64,000 bases of DNA from Begonia masoniana (taxonomy: Eukaryota; Streptophyta; Magnoliopsida; Cucurbitales; Begoniaceae), in contig CM039510.1 of the NCBI GenBank assembly GCA_022432975.1, positions 12,784,301-12,848,300 on the forward strand, given 5' to 3'. Below, in pieces: positions 24,352-34,496 of the stretch. Position 1 is the stretch's first letter. Each line of letters opens with the position of its first letter. A program made the translations under genes and the position numbers. The notes under the pieces are model-generated. The model was not told the origin of the DNA. It worked only from the letters and a program-made list of their open reading frames with translations, and did no database searches.

Positions 24352-25370
24352 ACCCAATGGAGAGGATAAGAAAGTTTTGGATGAATTTAAGGCCTAAGAT
24401 TCGCTCTCAACTTTTTTTTTATAGAGTTTACTAACATTTTTGAGATTGTAGTTGTTGCTGATCAACGTGTTGAGGTCAACCTGGATAAGTACTTCGGTGC
24501 CAAAGATAAGGGAAATAAAGAGCAGCCAGTGGGTGGAAAGATGACCAAAAATGATTAGAGGTGGGCACACTAAGAGGTGAAGGTTCTTTCAGCAATAGGT
24601 GTTCAGACCCCATGTTTGTCACACCTACAGGCAGCCTTGGCAGTCAAGGAAGAATTTTCCCATGAACCAAAGGTCTTCACAAGCAAATACAGCACCGACT
24701 CAGACAATTTCTTCTAGGCCTTGTTTTGGAGCTCGTATAAGATTATTTATTCCTTAGCAACCAGTTGGTTACAGACTGCCATACCAGCATCAGATCGACC
24801 TACTAGTACCAACACTAGCATCAGTATCGACCTACTGCCATAACAAAGTTTTGTGTCTACTCTCATTCAGGTGGGGTCTATAAGCCATATTTGAGGATTA
24901 GTTCCTAACTCGTCAAGGGGTGGTTTTGGCGACAATAGGAAGGGGAAGGAGAAGATAACTAGTCAGGTTTACTGAGACTTTTGATCAAATTGGTCAAGAG
25001 GTTATTGATGGTATGATCATTTTCTTTAATATTACTATGCATGTGTTGTTTGATACTGGTGTGTCGAATCTTTTTGTTTCTAAATTGTTTGTGCGTAATA
25101 TGTGTATGAAAATATAAAAGTTAAAAATTCCTCTTATATTGACTACCCCTATGAAAATAGAATTATGTGATGCATTTAATTGTTTAGTCTGCTACTCTAA
25201 TTATTGAAGGAAATGAATTATCAGTTGATCTAATAGCGAGACCTATGTATTAGTTTGATGTGATCCTATGCATGGATTAATTAATCCATTATAACGCTAG
25301 AATTGACTGTCACTAGAGAAGTGTAACACTTACATTGGAGGATAGAAAAGTTTTGATACACCTTTTGTCG
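24352..25370 (+). pseudogene. Decayed Ty3/gypsy gag and protease, right of solo LTR D
   Basis: Continues the gag at 22162: DPMERIRKFWMNLRPKIRSQ, the conserved C-terminal end of the gag domain. A Q/S-rich stretch (24600-24900) follows, then a protease remnant with HVLFDTGVSNLFVSKL (active site DTG, about 25045) and a NARIDCH motif near 25295. No reverse transcriptase follows, because an LTR-like repeat starts at 25376. Confidence 0.65.
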
Positions 25371-25375
25371 CGACT

Positions 25376-26472
25376 CGAAGCGGGCCTAACAGAACACCGA
25401 GTCGGGCGACCCAATCCTCGGAAAGAACATGATCACCTAGCCCAAAGCTTGGTTCACAGTGGAAGACTTGAACATTAATCAGAAGGCCAAGATCCACACA
25501 TTAATTATAGATATAATAGTGCAATAAAATAAAAGCAGTTCAACAAGTCTGGACATTCAAATCCCAAATAGTTAATCTTATACAATCCAAATGTAAGATA
25601 AGTCCTCACAATGATATCAACTATATAATCAAATAGAAATAAATAAAGATAACTACTCTCAAACTTCAGCTACTCACTGCTCTTGTTCTTTCCTAGAAGG
25701 AATGAGGTTGTTGGGGTGAGTGACTAACTCAGTAGAAATATTATATTAAATGCATGTCAAACTTCTTTTACATTTTCTTTCAAAACATGATGAGATAGCT
25801 AAAATAGTTTTCAAAACATCGTTATGTGAAAATTCATTTTTATTCTTTTAGGGAAAACAACCTCCACGATCCACAGATGAGGCATTAAGTTAAATCTTTG
25901 TCACATACATAGACAACTATATAAAAATACATTATCATCGTACTTATCTTATAAAAATTCTACTCAGTGAAAAATGAGGGTCACTTTGAGAACTCCTCAG
26001 TGAAAAGACGGCGACTGAAGTCCAGCAGCACCTCATGAGTTAGAAAGAGAATTATGCAACGTGCGATCTAAAGATCCAGCCCCTTTACCCAAATTGTCGG
26101 TAAAAAATGGTCATTTATGAAGCAACCTATATAAACGATAATCAAGAAATAACACCATGATCAACTTTAGCGATTCAAAACCCAATGAGCGTGTCATCAC
26201 CACCCTATTACACATTTCCTAACGTGCAAACATAACAACTTTCACGTAGCAGAATGTGTACTGGAATGTCCTTATGATACTTTGTCACCGAGATCGTCCA
26301 AAGTATCACGAGAATCAATTTTCCATTACAACAATATAAAAATCATTTATCAATGGTAAACGTGTAAATCGTACGTACATACACGCAAAAATATTGACGT
26401 GCTGGCGACTAGACCGTGTTAAGTTTATATTGGTGATAGGTCACCAAAATAGCATTTTCATAAAAATCATGC
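25376..26472 (-). repeat. Old LTR-like repeat, part left of Cassandra
   Basis: Starts on the plus strand with TGTCGCGACTCGAAG, the complement of an LTR end. 25687-26460 is homologous to 1640-2450 in the same orientation. On the minus strand it reads ACTGAGTTAGTCACTCACCCC, a landmark also in the other copy. It is interrupted by Cassandra and resumes at 27751. The far end is uncertain. TCATGACA at 29070-29077 is a candidate that would give an LTR of about 2.4 kb without Cassandra, but the flanking bases (CCTTT, CTTAG) do not match well. Confidence 0.5.
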
Positions 26473-26849
26473 TGTGATGACCCGGATGTATAAGTATGTG
26501 TACGATGGCTACACGAACCGGAACTAGGATGGCGGTATGTCTGCGCGGGCAAACCGGAAGGTGACAGGTCGTAAAAAGGGGGTCGTCACAATCCCACATC
26601 GCTTGGGGAAGTATATAGAAATGAAACATATGTAAAGAGACCCTCCCAAGATAGTAAGACGCGTTTTGGAGCCCAATTGGCAACGGATCCCATAAGAACT
26701 CCAAAGTTAAAAGTGCTTCGCCGAGAGTAGTACCAGGTTGGGTGACCGACTGGGAAGTCATCGCCAAACAAAGTCGTGAGGGGAGGATATTAGACTACGA
26801 CCCAATCTCCAGAGCGGACAATATCTTACTGGCAAAAGGGGTCGTTACA
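26473..26849 (+). repeat. Cassandra LTR 1
   Basis: 377 bp. 5S-like core at about 26664-26772: GGATCCCATAAGAACTCC, AGTTAAAAGTGCTTCGCC (A-box and intermediate element) and GAGTAGTACCAGGTTGGGTG (C-box). Several 5S positions are changed relative to the plant consensus. Confidence 0.93.
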
Positions 26850-26851
26850 AA

Positions 26852-26864
26852 TGGTATCAGAGCC
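26852..26864 (+). promoter_or_regulatory. Cassandra primer-binding site, first internal domain
   Basis: TGGTATCAGAGCC, complement of initiator-Met tRNA, two bases after LTR 1. The same site recurs after LTR 2 at about 27300-27312. A purine-rich AGTGGGGGTGAT (26909-26920) precedes LTR 2 as polypurine tract. Confidence 0.88.
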
Positions 26865-26920
26865 TGTACCCAACCAGAAATGTGGCCAACGGGGACGTTG
26901 GGCCCCCGAGTGGGGGTGAT

Positions 26921-27297
26921 TGTGATGACCCGGATGTGTAAGTATGTGTATGATAGCTGCACGAACCAGAACTCGGACGGCGGTACGTTCGCGCGGGCGA
27001 ACCGGAAGGTGACGGGTCGTAAAAAGGGGGTCGTCACAATCCCACATCGCTTGGGGAAGTATATGAAAATGAAACATATGTAAAGAGACCCTCCCAAGAT
27101 AGTAAGATGCGTTTTGGAGCACAATTGGCAACGGATCCCATAAGAACTCCGAAGTTAAAAGTGCTTCGGCGAGAGTAGTACCAGGTTGGGTGACCGACTG
27201 GGAAGTCCTCACCAAACAAAGCAGTGATGGGAGGATATTGGGTTACGGCCTAATCCCCAGAGCGGACAATATCTTACTAGAAAAAGGGGTCGTTACA
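26921..27297 (+). repeat. Cassandra LTR 2
   Basis: 377 bp. 5S-like core at about 27111-27217 with the best-preserved internal promoter of the three (AGTTAAAAGTGCTTCGGCGA and GTACCAGGTTGGGTGACC). This is the LTR shared by the two tandem units. Confidence 0.93.
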
Positions 27298-27368
27298 AAT
27301 GGTATCAGAGCCTATACCTAACTGGAAATGTGGCCAACGAGGACGTTGGGCCCCCGAGGGGGGGTGAT

Positions 27369-27745
27369 TGTGATTACCCGAATGTGCAAGTATGTGTACG
27401 ATGGCTGCACAAATCGGAACCCGGATGGCAGTATGTCTGCGCAGGCGAACTAGAAGGTGACGGGTCGTAAAAAGGGGGTCGTCACAATCCCACATCGCTT
27501 GAGGAAGTATGTGGAAATGAAACATATGTAAAGAGACCATCCCAAGATAGTAAGACACGTTTTGAAGCACAATTGGCAACGGATCCCATAAGAACTCCGA
27601 AGTTAAAAGTGTTTCAGCGAGAGTAGTACCAGGTTGGGTAACCGACTAGAAAGTCCTCGTCAAACAAAGCCGTGAGGGGAGAATATTGGGTTACGGCCCA
27701 ATCCCCAAAGCGGACAATATCTTACTGGAAAAATGGGTCGTTACA
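27369..27745 (+). repeat. Cassandra LTR 3
   Basis: 377 bp, starts TGTGATTACCCG. 5S-like core at about 27559-27661 with more changes (GTGTTTCAGCGA, GGGTAACCGACTAGAAAG) than LTRs 1 and 2. Confidence 0.92.
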
Positions 27746-27750
27746 CATGC

Positions 27751-28030
27751 AATGCAGTGCAAATAATATAAATTACCTTTACATCAAGCACTCCTTCCAA
27801 ATGAAAGCTTTATCTCAGCAACTGACTTGAAATCCTCGAAGACGTCTAAGGCTAAAACAAATTCAACATAATTATTATCACACTCAACACTAAGGGAATA
27901 CAATAGGATGAGTCTTAAATTAGGGTTAGAAAATCAATCCATAATCCTATAAATTTTATTTTATTAACAATTAAAACCTCTTTTGTGGTGAAGTTACGCG
28001 GAGAAGAGTATCTCTTCCTTTTCAATAGAT
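27751..28030 (-). repeat. Old LTR-like repeat, part right of Cassandra
   Basis: Resumes the repeat interrupted at 26472 (CATGCAATGCA on both sides; compare CATGCAATGCA near 2435 in the uninterrupted copy). Ends in the 60-bp stretch shared with 21238-21300. Confidence 0.5.
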
Positions 28031-29779
28031 TGAATCCCTCCCCTATTTTATTTCATTTCATAACTTAGCTACTTCCTTTCCAAAACTTTCATCTAGCGAA
28101 GGCAATAATTCTTTATAAGTGAAACAAGTTTGCTGAGGAGATGTTGCTGGAGAATTTCTTGCTTCTGAAAAATGGGCATCTCCTTTGAGGAGAGTCTGCG
28201 ATCTTTCCGAGGTAGAAGAAAATGTCCACAGGTGGGAGGAAAACTTATGAACCTCCTCTCTGAAATCGTTTAATGAATTGGCTTCTTTACATGGTGAATT
28301 GTTTCTTTGATTTAAAGGAACAAAAGTCTAGTTTTAGAGGATAAATCGTAGTGTGGATTATTGTTTATCTCAAAATTTGGAGGTGTGTCAAAATTGAAAC
28401 TTTCTCTTAAGGTTAATAGGATGGTTTAAGCATTTCTATTACAAAGTTGTGATTTTTGGAACTAGGTGGTGTTAAAGATGAATGAAAATTATGCTTTTAA
28501 ATTTCCTAGAAGTTAAAAATGGTTTGGATGTAAGTTGGGTTGGAAAATATGGGATTTCCAGCGCAAACCAGCAGCGAGAAGACGACATCGAGCTGCAACT
28601 CAGAAGGTGTTGAGTCATGGCTCAATTCTTGCCAGCAATGCACCACATTTTTTTTGGCCTCTGCTCAATCCTCCTTGGTTCACTATTTAAACGATCTTTA
28701 GGCCACAACTCGGTATGTTTTAGGGCGCAACTCAGGGCCTATTTTAGACCAAGTTTTATTTTTTCAACCCTAATCTATGATAGGTATCAAAACTTGAAAA
28801 AATATTGGACTTTTAGATTATTTGTGAGGTTTGACCTTGTTATTGATTATTATTATTATTTTGTTTTGACACATTTATTTTAAATTTATATTGTCGCTTT
28901 ATCTTGATGTCACTTATTCGAACTCTTTTTTTAGCCCAGTTGGTTGGACCCTAACTTTTTGTTATTTAAGTTTTCGTCTACAATAATTAAGATGTTTAAG
29001 TAGAAGGTTGAGCTATCAGGTTCGCTTCAGGCCGGATGGTTCACCGTTCTATCTCGAGTCTCTCGCGGATCATGACACTTAGTCTCATAACATATTAGTT
29101 TTTTATTATGTAAGTTTTTTTCCTCACTTATTTATACATACATTTTATTATTTATGTTAATACTAGTGTGTATTGGATTATGTTGACCCGGAAAGATTCG
29201 TTTTGACCAAGAAAGATTCGTTGTTTGTTGTCCACTTTCTATTGAGCAAGAAAATGTTTTCACGTTATAAGCATATGTAATGAAATATATTATAATGTCA
29301 TGTTCTGAAGTGAAAATCCTTACTAGGTTTTTAATAAGATAACGCAGTTCCGCAAATTTATGGCGCAATCCAATTTTTTTACTCTTGAAAATGAAGCAAT
29401 GTCATTTTATTCATGAACAAGATTAAAAATGGTTGTACTTGCTTGATTCGTGGTTCATATGTAGATCAACTCATCGATGCCCTCATTCAACCATTTTGTG
29501 AGCTTACTCCACGCTAAGTTAACTCTCTTCTATTTTTTTTTTTATCTTCTTATTTCTTGATGTGATAATCATTATTAATGCATTTAATAATTTATTTTAA
29601 TAAGTTACTATATATTACATTAATTGTAATAATTAACTAATATCATGTCAAAGTGTAAAAATTAAGAGGTAAAAATAAAAGATAATCATAATATATATAT
29701 ATATATATCTAGAAAGCCATGTCCAAATATATACACACTCATAAACTTCAGTAAATATGACAAGAATGGTAAATATGAA
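28031..29779. other. Intergenic DNA, no gene seen
   Basis: Open frames are short and without recognisable domains. 28575-28745 has several imperfect inverted words of the GAGTTGYG/CRCAACTC kind. 28842-28862 is an ATT repeat and 29692-29708 a TA repeat. 29020-29077 (CGCTTCAGGCC, TCTCGCGGATCATGACA) could be an LTR edge. Confidence 0.4.
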
Positions 29780-29787
29780 CTGATATG

Positions 29788-30768
29788 TAGGGGTGTACGT
29801 GGTCCGGTCCGGTCCGGTTTTGAAAAAAATTAAGACCGGACCAATAATATTCGGTTTTCATTTTTTAGGACCGAGGCTATCAAAAAATTTTTAAGGACCG
29901 AACCAGAACCAGACCAGAATTTCGATTCCGGTTCTGGTTTTCCCATTAAAAAAAAAATTTAAGTACAGCACTTTCGATGTGTGCTTGTTTTTCATTTATC
30001 TCTGTAGTTTTTTCTTCTTCTCTGTAACTCTTCCTTTTCTGCATAAATTCAATACAAAATTCCTCTTCTTGTGCGTTCTGGCCACCGCCATAACACAGTG
30101 ACAGAGAAGCAACGTTTGGATGGCTGAAACTCACTCCAAATTTATTCATTCATAATAAAAAAATGAATGTTTCACAAATAACAAAAAACTCAGCAACAAA
30201 AACAATAGAGAACAACAAAAACAACGAAAACAACAACAAAAACAACTAAAGAAAACACCCACAAAATTAACAGCAAAAAAACATGCTCTCGGAAATTAAC
30301 AGCAACACGATGAAAAATCCAGGTAATGAGCAACACGAAATTAACAGCAGTGAAACACCCACAAAACAACACAACAAAACCGATGATTGGCAGGTTGTAG
30401 CTCGGAAAACTAAAACAATCAAATGCTCTCGGTCACGTCCGAAGAGTCTCCCAAAAACAGCAACACAATGAACGTAAAATAGATGAAAACGTGGAATGAT
30501 ACGAAGTACCAACGATGAGCTGAAGGGAATACCTGTACTTCCTCAGAGTCGCAGAGACGCAGACGCAGACGCAGAGAGCTCCCGTTCAGATTGAAGGCGT
30601 CGGCGATGGCTGAGAGAGAAGATGAACGACAGATTGAAGGCTTCAGCTTCGACGTAGGCGAGCGAGACAGTCTCTCCTCTCTTCTCCTCTGAACTGAACT
30701 TCGACAGAACAAAAATTAGGTCAGTTCTGGTCCAGTTCGTCGGTCCGGGTGGGTTTTGTACACCCCTA
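29788..30768. mobile_element. Non-autonomous hAT element (981 bp)
   Basis: Ends read TAGGGGTGTACGTGG... and ...TTTGTACACCCCTA, a hAT-type TIR, flanked by the perfect 8-bp TSD CTGATATG (29780-29787, 30769-30776). Subterminal regions carry repeated GGTCCGGTCCGG and CGGTTCTGGTT words on both sides. The middle (30000-30700) has no transposase. It contains an A-rich part with repeated AACAACAAAAAC and a GC-rich part (30540-30690) with CAGACGCAGACGCAGA, perhaps acquired host sequence. It shares end type and subterminal words with the element at 33400-34321. Confidence 0.9.
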
Positions 30769-30904
30769 CTGATATGGCTTCAATTGCTGTCCATTCGTTC
30801 CAATGTGGAATTGACTCCAATAAATAAAATAAAGGAAAATAGAGAGAGATTAGTAAAGCATGACAAAGAATGGAAGTTCAGTTGAATTACAAATAAATAA
30901 TTTT

Positions 30905-31680
30905 AACTAATTGTTGTGCAAAATATTTCGCAAGTGTACGAGTCGCAACAAGTAATATAGTGATAAAATAGAGTGTCGAACCTACGAGGACTTGTTAATT
31001 AATAATCGAAATAATTAATCTTAATTCTAAATTGAACACACGTTTTTATGGTTTTCAAGGATTGAAATTAAAATAAACAACTAAAATAATTAAAACAATA
31101 AAAATAAACTAAATTAAAATAGCAAACAAATAAACTGAGATTAAATCAAATTGATAAAAACCTAGGTACTACGATTTCACCAAGACAATATTTATTTCCG
31201 TTCTTCGCAATTATATTCATAAATATTCTTCCTATGTTGATGATCGATTTCACTAAATTCTAGTACAATCTCTCTCGAGCATTGCATAGTTTATTTGATT
31301 AATGGGTTATCACTTCTCAGTCTCAAATCCTGCATTAATCAAATACAAATAAATCAAGAAATCACAGTGATCACACAAATACCGTAACTATCTCTAGCCT
31401 ACGTATATTAATGACATTAATTTCAGTGCTCGGGTATTTATCACCTCTCGGTCTCAAAACACCTCAAACATCAAGTAAAAATTGGCCAGAAATTTACAGG
31501 CTTTAAGAACAGAAATTAAATGCGCCAACAATATTAGAAGAAATACTCAATAAATATAATTAAACGAAGAACAGAAAATAATCATCGTCCGGCTACATCG
31601 TAGCCCTAGAATAAAAGGTTAGTTCATGCTAGATAAATTAAAAACAACAAATAATAATATTGCATAATCAATTAATAGAA
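30905..31680 (-). repeat. Decayed LTR-type sequence of Athila/Tat style, minus orientation
   Basis: Minus-strand landmarks are CGACTCTATTTTATCACTA-like and GCGACTCGTACACTTGCG followed by TTGCACAACAA, which is the usual 3' end of Tat/Athila-type plant LTRs before the primer-binding site. Further in, repeated phrases (GGTTATCACTTCTCAGTCTC, TATTTATCACCTCTCGGTCT) are also typical of this noncoding repeat. No TSD or coding region was found, so the assignment rests on remembered family style. Confidence 0.4.
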
Positions 31681-33391
31681 ATAAAAAGTAATAGAAATAA
31701 AAAGAAAAGAAAAACTATTATGTAAAAAATTTCTTCTCCGCTATCGAAGATCGCCTCCAGAAAATGCCTTCAAAATCGCCTAACGCCGCTGCTCTCCTTC
31801 GCCGAATCGTCGCTCCAGAATCGCTCGCCAGAATCGCTCCGTCCAAGTCGCCGAAGTGTCCCAAAATCGCAGCTCCCAATCGCAGAAAAAATTCAGCATA
31901 CGCCGAATACCAAATGCTCTCAATCCGAATTCTTCGCCTCTGCCGAGCCCTCCAAGTCGCCGAACAGCTGCGCCCTTCAATCTCCAGAGAACCCGAATCA
32001 GCCTCGGCCGAAACTCCCTGTTTCTTGCTCTCAACGTCGCCAGACACCCAGTACCTCGAGGCTCTGCTTTTAAATTCGCCCCCCTTCTCACTCGCTGTTC
32101 TCTCCTTTTAGGTTTTTATTTTTAATTCCTTTTCTTTGATAGATTAATGGATGAGATTTTTTTATTTCCTTCGATTGACTGTTCAGCTTAGAAGAGGTTA
32201 ACTTTCCAAACTTGTAAGCGATTAATTGCCGTTTGATTCACTTTCCAAATTATCAGGAAATCGATCGCTGCTTGATGTGCTGCCTTTAGGTTTTATTCTT
32301 CTTTCTCTTCAGTTCAGATCCACGGCTTGATTCTTTCCTTCCTCAAGTTGACGGCCAAGATTGAATTAACTGCTCTTTCCAAATTTGAATTCATGTGGCT
32401 ATCGTTGCTTTTCTGTCAATCAATTGCCTGGAATGAGCGATCAATTGGCATGTTCCCTGTTTCTCTGGTTGAGTTTAGCTTCTTTCATTCCTCTTTCAGC
32501 ATTTGTTTGTTTTCTTTTCTTTCTCCCACCTGTTCGGGATGATTTGTCTGCACACTTACAAAATACATCAAATACTTTCGTATACTTGATAAAAACTTAA
32601 CCATTCAAGTGTAAAAAATAATAATAAGTGTGTAAAATACAGATTTATCACTAATATGAAGCACGTTTTGCTAAACTTAAATTATTATTATTATTTTTTA
32701 ATAGTTCATTATTTTTATTTTATATTTTTCAAATATGATAAAACTTGCCAGATAAAATTTGGGTATCTTGGTCTCTGTACGGATTTTATCAGAGTCGGAG
32801 AGGTCAAACCCAATTTCCCCATCTCTTTCTCCCTTTTCTAGAAGAATGAAGTTATGCTTTTTTTTTTTTTATTATTATTATTAGTAAATAAAAATATACA
32901 AAATTAAATTAAAACCATTTTTTTTTTTTTTTTCGCCCGAAACCTGAAAGAAATCCCTAGCAAAAAACTCGAAATTAATCGAAAGGACATCCAATAATCT
33001 CTCCCGATTATCTCCTAATTTTCACAGATTATAGAAATAAAGAAATCTTGTGATTGATTATCTTCTTATGGGTGGACAAAACAGCTTGTAGAAGCCATGC
33101 AAAACCCTCTTGATTTTTTACTCCAACGTGGTTGAAGAAAACCCACGACAATAAGAACTCCCTTGATCTCTATTTATACGTGTATTAGAATTAAAATAAT
33201 AATCTGGATGTTTAAATTTAAAGTAAGAAATAATATATCATCAAAAAAATTAAATTTAATTTTGCAGCTAAAAAATTAAATTTAATTTTGCAGCTAAAAA
33301 ATTAAACTGAATTAAAGAAAGTGATAATAGAAATTAATAATAATCATCAAATTTTTATTAGTTTCTTGTATTTCCCATTAAAGAATTGGAG
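31681..33391. other. Intergenic DNA, no gene seen
   Basis: 31735-32110 is GC-rich and open in several frames on both strands at once (Arg/Pro/Ser-rich), which argues for composition rather than coding. It may be the transcribed part of the neighbouring LTR remnant. 32850-32935 contains A/T homopolymers. 33265-33305 contains a duplicated TTAAATTTAATTTTGCAGCT. Confidence 0.4.
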
Positions 33392-33399
33392 AGACGAAC

Positions 33400-34321
33400 T
33401 AAGGGTGGGCAGAACCAGCCCGGAACCGGCGGACCAGACCGGACCGCGGTTCCGGGCCGGTTCTTGGGCGGTTCCAAAAGGGGTGGGAGTCGGTTCCGGT
33501 TCCAAAACTCTTGGAACCGGAACCGGAACTGGCGGTCCAGTACACGGTTCCTAGGTTTGGGAACCGGTCGGACCGTGGGAGTACCGAATTCACTGGTATT
33601 TATTACAGCTTTCATTTATTACAGGTTTCATTTATTACAGCTTTCATTTGAAATCCTTGCTTCTTCTGCTTCACGAGGTGGTACGCCTCTCATGCCTTTA
33701 CTCAATCCTCGCAATCCTCTCTCTCTCTCTCTCTAGAATCGTACCTTTCATTGTTACAGGATGTAGGATGTAGATGGAAGACCCACCTGCAAAACCCTAT
33801 CCTTTTCTTCGTTTGAGATAGAGAGAAAGTGGGTTTGTCCTTTGTGTTGCAGTGAAAATGACATCCATGGCAGCTATTTGAAAAAACCCACCTCTGGTTT
33901 GGAGAAGAAAGGCAGATCAGGAACGCGCGATTTCGAGGGATAGCGTTCCGATCGTGCTGTTCGATTACGGCGGAGAGAGTGGGTGAAGGTAAAGTTTAAA
34001 TTTTTCCTTGAGCTTACCTCTCTCTCTCTCTGATTTCATCTGGTCGAGGTTCGGCGTTAAGGAATTCTGGATGGAATTTTTCAACTTTAGATTTAGTTTT
34101 ATTTTTCAGCTTTAAGTATTTTAGGAAAAAAAAATAAATAAAAAATTAGATGGGAGGAACCGGAACCGAACCGGAACCGGACCGCAACTTACGGTCCGGT
34201 CCCGGTTCGGTACCGGTTCCTCCCGGGACCGGTTCTGGTTATAGAATTTAAAATCCCGAAATTGTCGGTCCGGTCCGGTTCCAAGCGGGAACCAGACTGG
34301 ACCGGACCATGCCCACCCCTA
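33400..34321. mobile_element. Non-autonomous hAT element (922 bp) just upstream of the P450
   Basis: Ends TAAGGGTGGGCAG... and ...CATGCCCACCCCTA with the perfect 8-bp TSD AGACGAAC (33392-33399, 34322-34329). Both subterminal regions (33420-33580, 34155-34310) are packed with GGTTCCGG, CCGGAACC and GGTCCGG words in both directions. The interior has a CTCTCT tract and three copies of a TTTCATTTATTACAG-like 17-mer near 33605-33655. It has no transposase. It ends 175 bp before the P450 start codon, so it makes up most of the proximal upstream DNA of that gene. Confidence 0.92.
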
Positions 34322-34329
34322 AGACGAAC

Positions 34330-34496
34330 ACAATTTCCCAGCTTATTTCTAGAAGAATGTATTTTAAATACGAACCTATATTTTGTTATTATTTAAGTAA
34401 TAAAACATTATCTTATAAATAATAATGATAAAAAGCAATATCTATATATATCTTCATCGTTTAGTGAGTTGTTGAACAAACCCAAGATAGACAGCA
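34330..34496 (+). promoter_or_regulatory. Proximal upstream region of the P450 gene
   Basis: AT-rich 167 bp between the hAT element and the ATG. A TATA-like CTATATATATC lies at about 34441-34451, about 50 bp upstream of the start codon. The start context is GACAGCAATGGAG, good for a plant. No other motif is assigned. Confidence 0.5.

Larger units (their letters stand above)
26473..27745 (+). mobile_element. Cassandra TRIM retrotransposon, tandem array with three LTRs
   Basis: Structure is LTR-internal-LTR-internal-LTR. The LTRs are 377 bp each (26473-26849, 26921-27297, 27369-27745) and the internal domains 71 bp each. One perfect 5-bp TSD CATGC (26468-26472, 27746-27750) flanks the whole array. 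Each LTR runs TGTGAT...GTTACA and contains a 5S rRNA-derived core, the defining trait of Cassandra, a protein-less terminal-repeat retrotransposon of plants. Each internal domain has only a primer-binding site and a polypurine tract. It needs enzymes of another element, presumably a Ty3/gypsy or Copia helper. The LTRs differ by scattered point changes, LTR3 most. Confidence 0.95.

Noticed and set aside
26664..27661. Tandem 5S rRNA genes
   Set aside because: The 5S-like segments lie inside 377-bp LTRs with primer-binding site and TSD and carry many changes. They are Cassandra LTRs, not 5S genes.
25376..29077. A single LTR of about 2.4 kb (after removing Cassandra) from TGTCGCGAC to TCATGACA
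   Set aside because: Ends look LTR-like but the flanking five bases (CCTTT and CTTAG) do not match, and the right third has no clear homology to the other copy.
31718..32125. Several overlapping open frames on both strands in a GC-rich patch
   Set aside because: Arg/Pro/Ser-rich in all frames, no domain, no start or splice support; explained by composition.
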